Counted from the first letter of the stretch, positions 36,236 to 45,290 are shown. The stretch is DNA of 64,000 nucleotides from Flavobacterium sp. NG2 (GCF_034119845.1 NZ_CP139420.1:2730001-2794000); one strand, 5' to 3'. Program-made: numbers and translations. The notes: a model not told the origin generated them from the sequence alone.

Positions 36236-36622
36236 ATGAGTTTTTTAAAAAACATCTTCGGGAGTAGTGATACTCCAAAACAAAATGAAACCAAAATTAA
36301 CTGGACAGAATTATTGCATTTGGGTCAGTTAGATGAGTTAGAAGCTTTATCAGAACAAAATCCAATTGCGATTTTCAAGCACAGTACACGTTGTAGTATC
36401 AGCCGTATGGCTTTGAAGCAATTCGAAAACGAGTTTGATTCGGCTGAGAAAGTGACCCCTTATTTCTTAGATTTAATTGAGTACCGTGAAATTTCGAATG
36501 AGATAGCGTCTCGTTTTGGAGTAACGCATCAATCACCACAATTAATTGTGATACAAAATGGAAAAACGGTTTATCATGCTTCGCATAGTGATATTGATGC
36601 TGAGGTTTTGAAGAGCCTTTAG
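36236..36622 (+). CDS. ytxJ: Bacillithiol-system redox protein YtxJ
   Basis: I start at MSFLKNIFGSSD, giving 128 residues; the earlier Met adds a stretch not seen in the family. YtxJ is a thioredoxin-fold protein (DUF2847) with a single redox cysteine in HSTRCSISRMAL, in place of the usual TCPIS, and the cis-Pro region GVTHQSPQLIVIQNG. It is thought to act on bacillithiol-mixed disulfides. clpB runs in the other direction. Confidence 0.88.
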   Translation: MSFLKNIFGSSDTPKQNETKINWTELLHLGQLDELEALSEQNPIAIFKHSTRCSISRMALKQFENEFDSAEKVTPYFLDLIEYREISNEIASRFGVTHQSPQLIVIQNGKTVYHASHSDIDAEVLKSL

Positions 36623-36740
36623 TTTTTTAAAGAAACTTTGTCTACGCTCAGTGCAAGCTCGAGTCATAGGTTTTTCTTTGTGTTCAAGACGCTTTGCTTA
36701 GGATAAAAAATCATAACTATAAGTGTCTTTAAAAATTTAA

Positions 36741-36788
36741 AGCCCCGAATTCACGAATTAAAACAGTTTAATTTGTGAATTCGTGGCT
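36741..36788. repeat. Palindromic AGCC...GGCT repeat (terminator-like)
   Basis: A 48-bp inverted repeat: AGCCCCGAATTCACGAATT on the left arm and AATTTGTGAATTCGTGGCT on the right arm. The same palindrome recurs at 52181-52229. It lies between the ytxJ and DCC-protein stops, so it may serve both as a terminator. The sequence tracts of A and T on its sides are weak. Confidence 0.7.
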
Positions 36789-36794
36789 TATTTT

Positions 36795-37226
36795 TTATCC
36801 TAAGAATTTGGCTTTTGTTTCGGGAGTAGGGATCATGCAGCTTTCTTTTTTTCCGTACCAGCGGTATCTGTTTTTAGCAATATAATCATAAGCGATATCG
36901 CTTAAGGCAGAAGGTAAAATATTGAAAATACTTAATAAACCTATCATGCCTCCTAAATAACTTGCAATATTCAAAGCGGCTTGGGACTTATAGTAATAAG
37001 CATTTCCCGGTTCGTATAGAATGATACTATCAGTTTTATTAGTGTCGATGCCAAGATATTGTATGATTTCTTTTCCTAGTTCAGACTGCAACGCCACAAA
37101 ACGAAAAACATCCTTTTTGTCGTTTTTGAGAATAAACTGGACCGAAGTATCACAAAGATTACATACCCCATCAAAGAGAATGATTTTTTTGTCTTTCTGT
37201 AGGTTTTGTATTTGTTGTAGAGTCAT
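36795..37226 (-). CDS. DCC-family thiol-oxidoreductase-like protein (DUF393)
   Basis: A 143-residue protein with the DUF393 signature FDGVCNLCDTSVQFIL, the CxxC-like pair of which gives the family its DCC name. A hydrophobic helix follows (SYLGGMIGLLSIFNILP), and the C-terminus contains IAKNRYRWYGKKESCMIP. Proteins of the family are presumed thiol-disulfide proteins. Length is typical. The 3' end faces the AGCC palindrome. Confidence 0.85.
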   Translation of the reverse strand: MTLQQIQNLQKDKKIILFDGVCNLCDTSVQFILKNDKKDVFRFVALQSELGKEIIQYLGIDTNKTDSIILYEPGNAYYYKSQAALNIASYLGGMIGLLSIFNILPSALSDIAYDYIAKNRYRWYGKKESCMIPTPETKAKFLG

Positions 37227-37292
37227 TAGGGGTTTATTTTTTATTACAAATTACGTCCATTTTTACAAATACGAAAAGTAATTTGCGACAAT

Positions 37293-37735
37293 AACCTATT
37301 TGTTCTTTAAAATCTTTTTACCGCCAAGCTTAATTGTTCTTATATGACTTATATGTTTTAAAATTCAACGCAAAGGATGTAAATAACAGTATGTGTTTTA
37401 GAACACAGATTACCACAGATTAGAATAATTTACACAGATTTTTATCAAATCCTTTGTGCTATCACTTATTTGTACTTTAATTTTATTCACTCCCAAATTT
37501 ATCTGTTCTTATATGGCTAATATGTTTTAAAATTCAACGCTAAGGATGTAAATAGCATTATGTTTTTAGAACACAAATTACCACAGATTAAAGAAATTTA
37601 CACAGATATTGAAAGATTATTTTTTACGTTTAAACTTATTTGTTCTTTAAATTTTGTCAATCCATAAGCTTATCTGTTCTTATATGGCTCATATGTTTTA
37701 AAACTCAACACAAAGTATGTAGACATTATGTTTTT
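37293..37735. repeat. Three tandem copies of a 170-bp repeat
   Basis: The 587-bp gap between the DCC gene and amt holds no gene. Unit starts are about 37293, 37463 and 37633 (period 169-171 bp). Each unit has in order: TTATTTGTTCTTTAA, TCTTATATG-(A/G)CTN-ATATGTTTTAAAA, a 'TCAACGCAAAGGATG' block and (in units 1 and 2) 'CACAGATTACCACAGATTA' followed by 'TTTACACAGAT'. Unit 3 lacks the last block. Confidence 0.85.
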
Positions 37736-37752
37736 TTTTTACCAATACCTCT

Positions 37753-37789
37753 AAAAAAAAAACACTCTAAAAACGAATTCTTAGAGTGT
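37753..37789 (-). terminator. Intrinsic terminator of amt
   Basis: Minus strand: arms ACACTCTAA / TTAGAGTGT with a 10-nt loop, followed by ten T. It lies 24 bp past the amt stop. Confidence 0.8.
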
Positions 37790-37813
37790 TTGATAAAATA
37801 TATTATGTTGGAT

Positions 37814-39121
37814 TTACAAATATTCTCCGTGTTGAGAGATGTCTAATCCTAATTCTTCTTTGTCTTCAGTTACTCTTAGAGGAGTAATTTTGTTTACGAT
37901 AAAGAATAATGCGTATGAACCTATAAAGGCAAATGCAGACACCATGATTAAAGCCGTTAATTGAGTAACGAAAAGTGTTGTTTCTCCAAAGATTAACCCT
38001 TGGTCAGTAACTGCTGGATTTATTGATTTTGATGCAAAAACACCTGTTAATAACATACCAGTCATACCACCTACACCATGACAAGCAAATACATCAAGAG
38101 AGTCATCAATTTTTCCTCCTTTATGGAAAAGACTCACCATATAGTTACTAACAACACTACTGAAAATACCAATAAAAATAGCATGTGGAATACTTACGAA
38201 ACCTGCAGCAGGAGTTATGGCAACAAGACCAACAACAGTTCCAATACAAGCGCCCATAGCAGAAAGTTTGTGGCCTAATATTTTGTCTATAAATACCCAA
38301 GCCATACCTGCAGCAGCAGCAGCAACAGTTGTAGTTCCTAGTGCTTGAACTGCTAAACTATTTGCTCCTAATGCAGAACCTGCATTGAATCCAAACCATC
38401 CAAACCATAATAATCCAGTTCCTAATAATACATAGGTAATACGAGCTGGATTTACTTTTTGAACTTTTCTTTTTCCTAAGAACATTGCTCCAGCAAGTGC
38501 AGCCCATCCTGCGCTCATATGTACTACTGTTCCTCCTGCAAAGTCTAATACTCCCATTTTGAAGAATAAACCGTCTGCATGCCAAGTCATATGACACAAT
38601 GGAGTGTAGATTACTAATATGAATAATACCATAAACAACATATAGGCCCAAAAACGAATTCTTTCAGCGAAAGCACCTGTAATTAAGGCAGGAGTAATAA
38701 TGGCAAATTTTGCTTGAAATAATGCAAATAATAGAAATGGTATTGTTCCCCAAGCGGTTGTGGCACCTACACCTTGGAACATGAAAAATTCTGTTGGATC
38801 ACCGATGTAACCACCAATTGAAGTTCCAAATGACATACTGAAAGCAACTACAACCCAAAGAATGGTTACAATAATCATAGCCATATAACTTTGCAACATC
38901 GTACTGATGACATTTTTCTTACCAACCATACCTCCGTAAAAGAATCCTAATCCAGGAGTCATAAGAAGTACTAGGGCAGTTGCAACAATCATCCATGCTG
39001 TATCTCCCGAGTCAAATACAACTGGTTCAGCTGGAACAGAGTTTCCGTTTAAAAAGTAATTTGAAAAAAAGGTAAGTATCGAAAGTGCAATTAAGATAAT
39101 ACCAAGAACAACTTTTCTCAT
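37814..39121 (-). CDS. amt: Ammonium transporter
   Basis: A 435-residue Amt/MEP/Rh channel with an N-terminal signal-like helix (LGIILIALSILTFFSNY) and about eleven helices. Motifs: FFYGGMVGKKNV, the ammonium-transporter signature DFAGGTVVHMSAGWAAL, and the pore histidines in CHMTWHADG and ACHGVGGMTGMLL. It moves ammonium across the inner membrane. No glnK/P-II gene is next to it, although many bacteria pair them. A TAnnTTTG box lies 39 bp upstream. Confidence 0.96.
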   Translation of the reverse strand: MRKVVLGIILIALSILTFFSNYFLNGNSVPAEPVVFDSGDTAWMIVATALVLLMTPGLGFFYGGMVGKKNVISTMLQSYMAMIIVTILWVVVAFSMSFGTSIGGYIGDPTEFFMFQGVGATTAWGTIPFLLFALFQAKFAIITPALITGAFAERIRFWAYMLFMVLFILVIYTPLCHMTWHADGLFFKMGVLDFAGGTVVHMSAGWAALAGAMFLGKRKVQKVNPARITYVLLGTGLLWFGWFGFNAGSALGANSLAVQALGTTTVAAAAAGMAWVFIDKILGHKLSAMGACIGTVVGLVAITPAAGFVSIPHAIFIGIFSSVVSNYMVSLFHKGGKIDDSLDVFACHGVGGMTGMLLTGVFASKSINPAVTDQGLIFGETTLFVTQLTALIMVSAFAFIGSYALFFIVNKITPLRVTEDKEELGLDISQHGEYL

Positions 39122-39159
39122 ATTGATTTTTTTGTTTTAATTATTGGTTATTTTTTGGG

Positions 39160-39167
39160 CAAATGTA
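39160..39167 (-). promoter_or_regulatory. TAnnTTTG promoter box for amt
   Basis: Minus-strand TACATTTG, 39 bp before the amt ATG. Two CACCCCC motifs (39181-39187 and 39235-39241, 54 bp apart) sit just upstream and could be activator sites. Confidence 0.5.
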
Positions 39168-39410
39168 TAAAATTAATAATCACCCCCTGATTGAAAGTAG
39201 GGTTTTGATTTTATTTTTATGTTTTTTTTAAATACACCCCCTTGTTTTTGGTCTATTTTTTAAAAATAGTCTATAAAGTTAGGATTTGATAATTCTGATA
39301 AGCTTTTCAGAGCTTTAAATCTAGTTTTTACATTAAAAACAGCATGAAAATAGTAATAATGTGACTACAGTTTGTATGGTTGTTATTGTGTTTAAGTTAG
39401 TAAATGATTA

Positions 39411-40484
39411 TCATCCAATTGTTTTTTCAATATAATCAGAGTTTAGAAGGTAGAGAGCTCCCATATATCTTACTTTAAACGAAACCAAGTCTCCTATTTT
39501 ATATTTTTTATTTGAATTTGAGATATCAATCACTAACATGTCAGAACTAGCATCGACAATGCTAATGTCCTCGTCTTCGGCTTCTAGGTATTGTGGTTGC
39601 ATGTCTAATAATCCTACGTCCAGGATGGCACGAAGTGAAGTTGCTCCATAATCAGTAGAATCATCCATTGAGAAGGCGTTACCAGCTACATTTTCACCCA
39701 ATTCTCCTGTAGGAGTATCGGGTTTTTCGGTGATTTCTATAATTTCGGTAAATAATTTAAAGACATCATTATGCATGCCTTCTATGGTTTCGCCAGTAAA
39801 AAGGTCTTTGCCAAAAAATAGAGCCTCGCCAATTCGGAAATGATTGACCGCCATCGGACGTGCATTTTTTAAAATCAACGGAACAGCTACTGAAGTACCT
39901 CCAGAAACCCAAGGAATCGTGATGTTAAATTTGGCTTCAATCAATTGTTTGTATAAACTCAATTGAATCAGTTTGTCTTGAGTAGGCATTACGCCGCTTA
40001 GACAATTCAAATTGGTGCCAATACCTCTAATTTCGATATTGGGTAATTGTATAATTTCACCGTAAAACGAAATCAATTCTTCGCCCATGACGCCTTCACG
40101 CAAATCGCCCATTTCAATCATGATGATGATTTTATGCGTTTTGTTTTGTTTTTTTGCTTCTTCTGATAGTAATTTGATGGTATAAATTTCGGTATTGAAA
40201 CTAACATCAGCATATTGTACAATTTCAGGAATGCTTCTTTGGGCAGGTGGTTTGATATAAACGGTCTGGATGTCAGGATTGATTTCTTTGATTTTCCTTA
40301 AATTGCTCACACGGGAATCGTGAATTTCAGTTACACCCAAAGCAATTACTTCTTTAAGATAAATGGTATTTCCACATAATAATTTAGAAACGACTCCCCA
40401 ATCAATATTTCGGGATTTGAAAATATCGTCTAAAAAATGGTAGTTTTCTTCTAATTTGTTTCGGTATAATTTTATAAAGGCCAT
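39411..40484 (-). CDS. Alanine/ornithine-racemase family PLP protein
   Basis: A 357-residue fold-type III PLP enzyme. The N-terminal PLP barrel carries the lysine in VVSKLLCGN, IEMGDLREGVMGE, the phosphate-binding WVSGGTSVAV and the HFRIGEALFFG motif. The best family match is the ornithine racemase (Orr) subfamily, which racemises amino acids larger than alanine. It overlaps the end of the alr gene by one base (stop and start share TAATG), a sign of translational coupling. It is the last gene of the symporter operon. Confidence 0.82.
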   Translation of the reverse strand: MAFIKLYRNKLEENYHFLDDIFKSRNIDWGVVSKLLCGNTIYLKEVIALGVTEIHDSRVSNLRKIKEINPDIQTVYIKPPAQRSIPEIVQYADVSFNTEIYTIKLLSEEAKKQNKTHKIIIMIEMGDLREGVMGEELISFYGEIIQLPNIEIRGIGTNLNCLSGVMPTQDKLIQLSLYKQLIEAKFNITIPWVSGGTSVAVPLILKNARPMAVNHFRIGEALFFGKDLFTGETIEGMHNDVFKLFTEIIEITEKPDTPTGELGENVAGNAFSMDDSTDYGATSLRAILDVGLLDMQPQYLEAEDEDISIVDASSDMLVIDISNSNKKYKIGDLVSFKVRYMGALYLLNSDYIEKTIG

Positions 40485-41635
40485 TATTCTATTATTTTTC
40501 TAGGTATTGTTTTCGAAATTCGGGTTAATAGTTCGTAATTCAATTGATTGCTAAAATCACTAAAAGAGGCGACCGAAACCGTTAGTCCGTTTTGATTTCC
40601 TATTAGGACTACTTCGTCTTCTTTTTTAACTTTTTCAATATCGGTTACATCAACGCTCATCATGTTCATGTTGACAGAGCCTACCACAATACAGCGATGT
40701 CCGTTGATGAGAACGCGACCTTGGTTGCTTAAAGAACGGCTGTATCCGTGAGCATACCCAATGGGAATCACTGCGATTTTCATTTTTCTTTCGGCTAAGA
40801 AACTGGTGCCATAACCTATAAATTCGCCACTATTGACTATTTTGAGATTCATTATTTTACTTTTCCAAGAAATGACACGTTGTAACGGGTCGATTTTACT
40901 TTTCTTTGAATTGAGGTAATTGACAAAAACTTCTGGGCTAGGCCATAAACCGTATTGCATGATGCCTATTCGAACCAAATCCATTCGGGTCTCAGGAAAC
41001 ATCATCGAAGCAGCTGAGCAAGCTGAATGTTTGATTTCAGGTTGAATTCCGTGGTTGCAAATGTATTGGTACATTTCTTCAAATCGCTTGATTTGCTTAT
41101 CTACTCGGTAGTAATTAGCAATACTTTCGGCACCAGCATAATGAGTGCATAAACCTTTAAAAACAAGATGTTCACTTTCCCTTTTTAGTGTTTCAATAAT
41201 GCTATTGAGGTCTCTTTTTTCAAACCCCGTTCGATGCATTCCTGTTTCTAATTCGATGTGAATTTTGGCTTTTTTGTGGAGTTTTTTAGCTGATTTTAAG
41301 GCTTTGGTCAAACGAATTTTGTTAAAAACAAAGAATTCAACCTCATTTTCAATTGCCCAATCCATATCTTGCTCATTGACTAATCCCATAACCATGATGG
41401 TAACTCGATGCTGTAATTGGGCTCTAATAGATTTGGCTTCTTCCACGTCAAAAACCGAGAAATGCCTCAACCCACATTCGTAAGCCATATTTACAAATTC
41501 GGCAATACCATGTCCGTAAGCATTTCCTTTGACAACAGAGGAGAGAATCACCTTTTTTCCAAATGTTTTTTTTAGAAAATCAATGTTTTTTTGATAAGCT
41601 GATTTGTTGAGTTCTATGATTGAATTAGTGTGCAT
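40484..41635 (-). CDS. alr: Alanine racemase-type PLP enzyme
   Basis: A 383-residue classical Alr fold: PLP lysine in SSVVKGNAYGHG, barrel segments HIELETGMHRTGFE, HSACSAASMMFPE and the second catalytic tyrosine region PIGYAHGYSRSL, then SVNMNMMSVDV. In Bacteroidota the housekeeping alanine racemase is often a MurF-Alr fusion, so a stand-alone copy inside this operon is likely to be specialised. Its start overlaps the M20 gene's end by 11 bp, and its stop overlaps the next racemase gene. Confidence 0.85.
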   Translation of the reverse strand: MHTNSIIELNKSAYQKNIDFLKKTFGKKVILSSVVKGNAYGHGIAEFVNMAYECGLRHFSVFDVEEAKSIRAQLQHRVTIMVMGLVNEQDMDWAIENEVEFFVFNKIRLTKALKSAKKLHKKAKIHIELETGMHRTGFEKRDLNSIIETLKRESEHLVFKGLCTHYAGAESIANYYRVDKQIKRFEEMYQYICNHGIQPEIKHSACSAASMMFPETRMDLVRIGIMQYGLWPSPEVFVNYLNSKKSKIDPLQRVISWKSKIMNLKIVNSGEFIGYGTSFLAERKMKIAVIPIGYAHGYSRSLSNQGRVLINGHRCIVVGSVNMNMMSVDVTDIEKVKKEDEVVLIGNQNGLTVSVASFSDFSNQLNYELLTRISKTIPRKIIE

Positions 41636-42779
41636 CGGTAATTTGTTTGACTATTTGATGAAAGATGTTGACTCCAGTGGGAATAATGCCATCTGGGAAA
41701 TCATAATCAGGATTGTGTAGGGCAGGAGTGTCAATTCCAGCTCCCAAACCAAACATTGCTCCTGCATATTGTTGGGTAAAAATCCCAAAATCTTCGCCCC
41801 AAGTAAATGGAGATTCTTTTTCGAATACATCAAAACCCTTTACAAATGCTGCTTTTCGTACATAGTCAACAGCTGCAGCGTTGTTTTCGTTGGCATGAAA
41901 ACTTTGCGTCCATTTTATTAAGCAATCTAATTGGTGATTTTGCGCAATATTTTTAGCTGTGGTTTCAAGTGTTGTTTCGATTTTTTTCATTTGTTCGTTT
42001 TTGTCTGTTCGAACCGTAAAATGAGTTTCACCAGCACCCGCTGATATGCCGTATGCTTTTTTACCCATTTTGATATAAATAGAGGTTATTAAGCAAAAGT
42101 TGTCTTTGGTAATGTCTGCCTGAATGTGTTGTTGAAATGCATTGGTTATTTCGGCTAGTGCCAAAGCGGGATTGATTCCTTTTTCGGGTTCCCCAGCGTG
42201 CGAAGTTTTACCTTTGAGTTTGATGATAATACTATTGACAGCACAGGTAAAAGTGTTGTTTTTAACGACAATTTGGTTTTGTGGATAGCTTGGTAAATTG
42301 TGTAAAGCAAATACAAAATCGGGTTCTAAAGTTTTGAATTTTGGGTCAGCATTGACTCTTACCGCACCGCGACCATCCTCTTCGGCGGGTTGAAATAATA
42401 ATACGACTTTGCCTGAATCAGGTCTTTGATGGTGTAGTTGAGTGGCGAGCCCGCAAACAATTGCCATGTGTCCGTCATGTCCGCACTTATGTGAAATGCC
42501 TTCAAAGGTTGATTTATGTTCGAAACTATTGATTTCTTCAATTGGTAGCGCATCTAACTCGCAACGAAATAAGACTGTTTTACCAGGTTTTGCTCCTTTA
42601 TAGATGGCTAAAATTCCAGTTTCGCCTACTTCAGTTTCAATTTCATCGGGCGGATAGTTTTCTAAAAATGAAATAATCCTTTTGGCTGTTTCTTTTTCAT
42701 TTAGAGATACTTCTGGGTGTTTATGTAAAGTCTTTCTTAATTCAATTAACGAGGCTATCGGTAGGTTTGGATTTTCCAT
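41625..42779 (-). CDS. M20-family metal-dependent amidohydrolase (N-acyl-amino-acid hydrolase type)
   Basis: A 384-residue zinc/manganese amidohydrolase. Metal ligands: HKCGHDGHMAI (His, Asp/His), QPAEEDGRGA (Glu pair), LHNLPSYPQNQI and the late SPFTWGEDFG with Glu, LHNPDYDFPD with His. The dimerisation domain lies near residues 185-290. Members hydrolyse N-acyl amino acids, hippurate or aminoacyl derivatives. It overlaps alr by 11 bp. The gap to the GNAT gene holds a hairpin repeat of 162 bp. Confidence 0.87.
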   Translation of the reverse strand: MENPNLPIASLIELRKTLHKHPEVSLNEKETAKRIISFLENYPPDEIETEVGETGILAIYKGAKPGKTVLFRCELDALPIEEINSFEHKSTFEGISHKCGHDGHMAIVCGLATQLHHQRPDSGKVVLLFQPAEEDGRGAVRVNADPKFKTLEPDFVFALHNLPSYPQNQIVVKNNTFTCAVNSIIIKLKGKTSHAGEPEKGINPALALAEITNAFQQHIQADITKDNFCLITSIYIKMGKKAYGISAGAGETHFTVRTDKNEQMKKIETTLETTAKNIAQNHQLDCLIKWTQSFHANENNAAAVDYVRKAAFVKGFDVFEKESPFTWGEDFGIFTQQYAGAMFGLGAGIDTPALHNPDYDFPDGIIPTGVNIFHQIVKQITDAH

Positions 42780-42835
42780 TTTTGATTGTTTTTTGCTTTG
42801 ACAAAGTATAGCTAACTTTAATTTAAATTATTATC

Positions 42836-42890
42836 TGCAAAAATCTGCGTGCTAATTTTTCACGCAGATTTTCGCAGATTTGGCAGATTT
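42836..42890. repeat. ATCTGCGTG...CACGCAGAT hairpin repeat
   Basis: AAAATCTGCGTG and CACGCAGATTTT form a perfect 12-bp stem around a 9-nt loop, followed by further GCAGATTT units. The same stem occurs at 53620-53652. It lies between the GNAT and M20 genes and could attenuate or terminate some of the operon's transcript. Confidence 0.65.
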
Positions 42891-42941
42891 AATTAAGATC
42901 AATAAGTTTTTAGTTGCTTTAAATTCATTTACTTAGAATTA

Positions 42942-43376
42942 TTATTTAATAAGACGCATTTCTAGGTATTTGTTAGTAAAACCCAATTTTTCATACAGCT
43001 TTCTAGCCGGATTGTCAGGCTCTACGTGTAAAGCAATATTTCCATCGGCAATGCTAATCGCTTTTTCCATCAATTGTTTTCCGTAACCTTTGCCGCGTTG
43101 GCTGTTATCAACGGCAATATAGACTAAGATGTTTTCAGGGATAAAGCCTTTCATTCCAGTACTATTAAGAATGACCACACCAACAATTTTATTTTCATCA
43201 ATTCCCACTACAATATTTCCTCCTCTGTGTGGATTCATCACGTAGTCAATGCATTTTGAAATATCTTCGACAGCGTCTCCATATTGTTCTAAATGAGTGA
43301 AAAGAAATTGTGCAATAGCTTGATTGGTATAAATTTTATCTTCTCCTGAAGTGGTATTAATTATTTTGAATTCCAT
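42942..43376 (-). CDS. GNAT-family N-acetyltransferase
   Basis: A 144-residue acetyltransferase. The acetyl-CoA loop appears as DNSQRGKGYGKQLMEKAI (R/QxxGxG/A type), with PENILVYIAV before it and ALHVEPDNPARKLYEKLGF, the classic N-terminal acetyltransferase end, after it. Substrate unknown. The start overlaps the symporter's end by 20 bp, so the two are translationally coupled. Its pairing with an M20 deacylase suggests an N-acetylated amino acid or amine as a metabolite. Confidence 0.85.
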   Translation of the reverse strand: MEFKIINTTSGEDKIYTNQAIAQFLFTHLEQYGDAVEDISKCIDYVMNPHRGGNIVVGIDENKIVGVVILNSTGMKGFIPENILVYIAVDNSQRGKGYGKQLMEKAISIADGNIALHVEPDNPARKLYEKLGFTNKYLEMRLIK

Positions 43377-44829
43377 ATTGTTTTTCGTTTTTATTAAAAT
43401 GATAAATAGATAGGCTAATGAATAATAGAAGAGAAATACTGATTCCGTAAATATTAGCGTCTAATTTTTCGGGTAATTGTATCCCTAAAGGTAGCTTATT
43501 TTTAGTTAAGATAAGAATGATAGTCGTTGCACCTCCTAATAACATGCTCCAAAAGGCTGCTATTGGGTGGCTTTTTTTCCAAAACAAAGCACCTAGTACG
43601 GGAATGAAAAGTCCTGATACCATAAAGGCATAGGAGTAGAGCATCAGTTCAAGTACATTTTGCATTTGGGAAGCCAATAAAATAGCAAAGAAACCAACGG
43701 CTAAGGTGACGATTTGCGACAATTGCAATTCTTTTTTATGACTGAGTTCTTTTTTGGAGAATTTGGCAATAATATCAGTGACAATATTTCCTGAGGCGGC
43801 CATCAGGCAACTGTCAGCGGTAGAAAGAATGGCTGAAAAATAGGAGGAAAGCATCAGTCCCATTAATCCTACGGGCAAAATTGTTGCTAATAAGACAGGT
43901 AGTCCCATTTCGCTGTCCATACTGTTTGCGTCGGTAATTCCAGTAAACATTCCTTGATTAGCAGCCACTTTAGCAAGCATCCCTAAAATAACGCCCATGA
44001 AAGCCATGATTGGCCATTCAAAAACACCTGCTATTAACCAAGCTTTTTTGGCTTCTTTTTCTCCTTTGCAAGCATAAATTCGTTGGTACAGCGTCATTCC
44101 CACAAACCAAATTGGAATAATAGTAATGGACCAATTCAAAATTTGATACCCATTGATATTGGTCAACCTTAGGTGTTCAGCAGGTAATGAACTGACAATA
44201 GCATCATAACCCCCAACAGCATGATAAGCCATTGGAATTCCAATAAAAATTAATCCACTTATTAAGACAATCCACTGAATTGTATCCGTGTAGATTACGG
44301 CTTTTAAACCTCCAATAGCGGTGTAGATAACCGCAATTAACCCCATGACAATCAATGCGGTTTGGATATTTAATCCTTCGATGGTTGCTGAGGCTAATTT
44401 GGCTCCAGCCAAAACCTGTGAACTCGTAAAACCAATGTATCCAATGGCTGAAATAATTCCTGCTAATAAGGCTACTTTGGCGTTGTAAAAGTGATTGAAG
44501 ATTTGCGGAAAAGTAAAGAATTTGTGTTTGTGTCCCAATTCGCTCACTTTCGGAATTAAGAAAACGGCACTCAACCAAGCACCAATTAGTCCTGTGAAAA
44601 GCATCCAAGATCCTGAAATTCCTATTGTGAAACCCAAACCTCCAAGTCCGATGGAAAATCCACCACCTACATCAGTAGCCACAACTGACAAACCGATGTG
44701 CCAACTGTTCATGCTGCGACCACTTACGTAAAAATCTTCGGCTGTTTTGTTTTTTTTGTAAAAATAATAGCCCACTCCAAGCATAGCAAGCATATAAACG
44801 ATAAAGATTATAAAATCTATTACGTGCAT
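43357..44829 (-). CDS. Sodium:solute symporter (SSS family)
   Basis: A membrane protein of 490 residues from MHVIDFIIFIVYM, the start chosen because the first helix then begins at once. It has about 13 helices; the first half shows DFYVSGRSMNSWHIGLSVVAT and GGGFSIGLGGLG, typical of the Na+/solute (SSF) fold, and 'YSYAFMVSGLFIPVLGALF' near the end. Related members import proline, pantothenate, sugars or carboxylates. It is the first gene of the operon, with a TAnnTTTG box upstream. Confidence 0.88.
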   Translation of the reverse strand: MHVIDFIIFIVYMLAMLGVGYYFYKKNKTAEDFYVSGRSMNSWHIGLSVVATDVGGGFSIGLGGLGFTIGISGSWMLFTGLIGAWLSAVFLIPKVSELGHKHKFFTFPQIFNHFYNAKVALLAGIISAIGYIGFTSSQVLAGAKLASATIEGLNIQTALIVMGLIAVIYTAIGGLKAVIYTDTIQWIVLISGLIFIGIPMAYHAVGGYDAIVSSLPAEHLRLTNINGYQILNWSITIIPIWFVGMTLYQRIYACKGEKEAKKAWLIAGVFEWPIMAFMGVILGMLAKVAANQGMFTGITDANSMDSEMGLPVLLATILPVGLMGLMLSSYFSAILSTADSCLMAASGNIVTDIIAKFSKKELSHKKELQLSQIVTLAVGFFAILLASQMQNVLELMLYSYAFMVSGLFIPVLGALFWKKSHPIAAFWSMLLGGATTIILILTKNKLPLGIQLPEKLDANIYGISISLLLFISLSIYHFNKNEKQYGIQNN

Positions 44830-45014
44830 GGTATTGTATTTCAGATTATTTAAAGCCTGTATTGTAAATGGAATTTTTCCAAAGGCGTCGAATGCAGTAA
44901 ACTGCATAAAATGATAATTTTCAGTTTGATTTCGATTATAAGAAATGCTAGAATGGCTTTAGCGAAATGATAAAATAAATCGCTTTTAAGCCCTGAAAAT
45001 TGAATTAATCATTG

Positions 45015-45022
45015 CAAATATA
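45015..45022 (-). promoter_or_regulatory. TAnnTTTG promoter box for the symporter operon
   Basis: Minus-strand TATATTTG, a perfect -7 box 186 bp before the chosen ATG, so the mRNA has a long leader. The rest of the 461-bp gap to yifB holds CACAGATTATCACAA-type filler repeats and no gene. Confidence 0.5.
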
Positions 45023-45290
45023 CGATTTTATATCAAAAAGACTATTAAGATTGCATGCTTCCCCTTTTTGTAAAATATAAAATGAACCACAAATTACACA
45101 GATTATCACAAATTCTTTGGGTTTGAAAAAAGCATTACTCGAATTTTTATAATCATAAATAATTTGTGTAACAGGCTAGGTTTCAATTTATTTATTCTCG
45201 TCTTTCAACTATAAAATGTTTTTTTATTTTTTATAAGATTTTTCTATGTCGAAATGGTAAAATGTTTATTTTTATTAAAAAATATCTGTC

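Noticed and set aside
37293..37735. CRISPR-like tandem repeats
   Set aside because: The unit is 170 bp with drifted copies and no short identical repeats with unique spacers.
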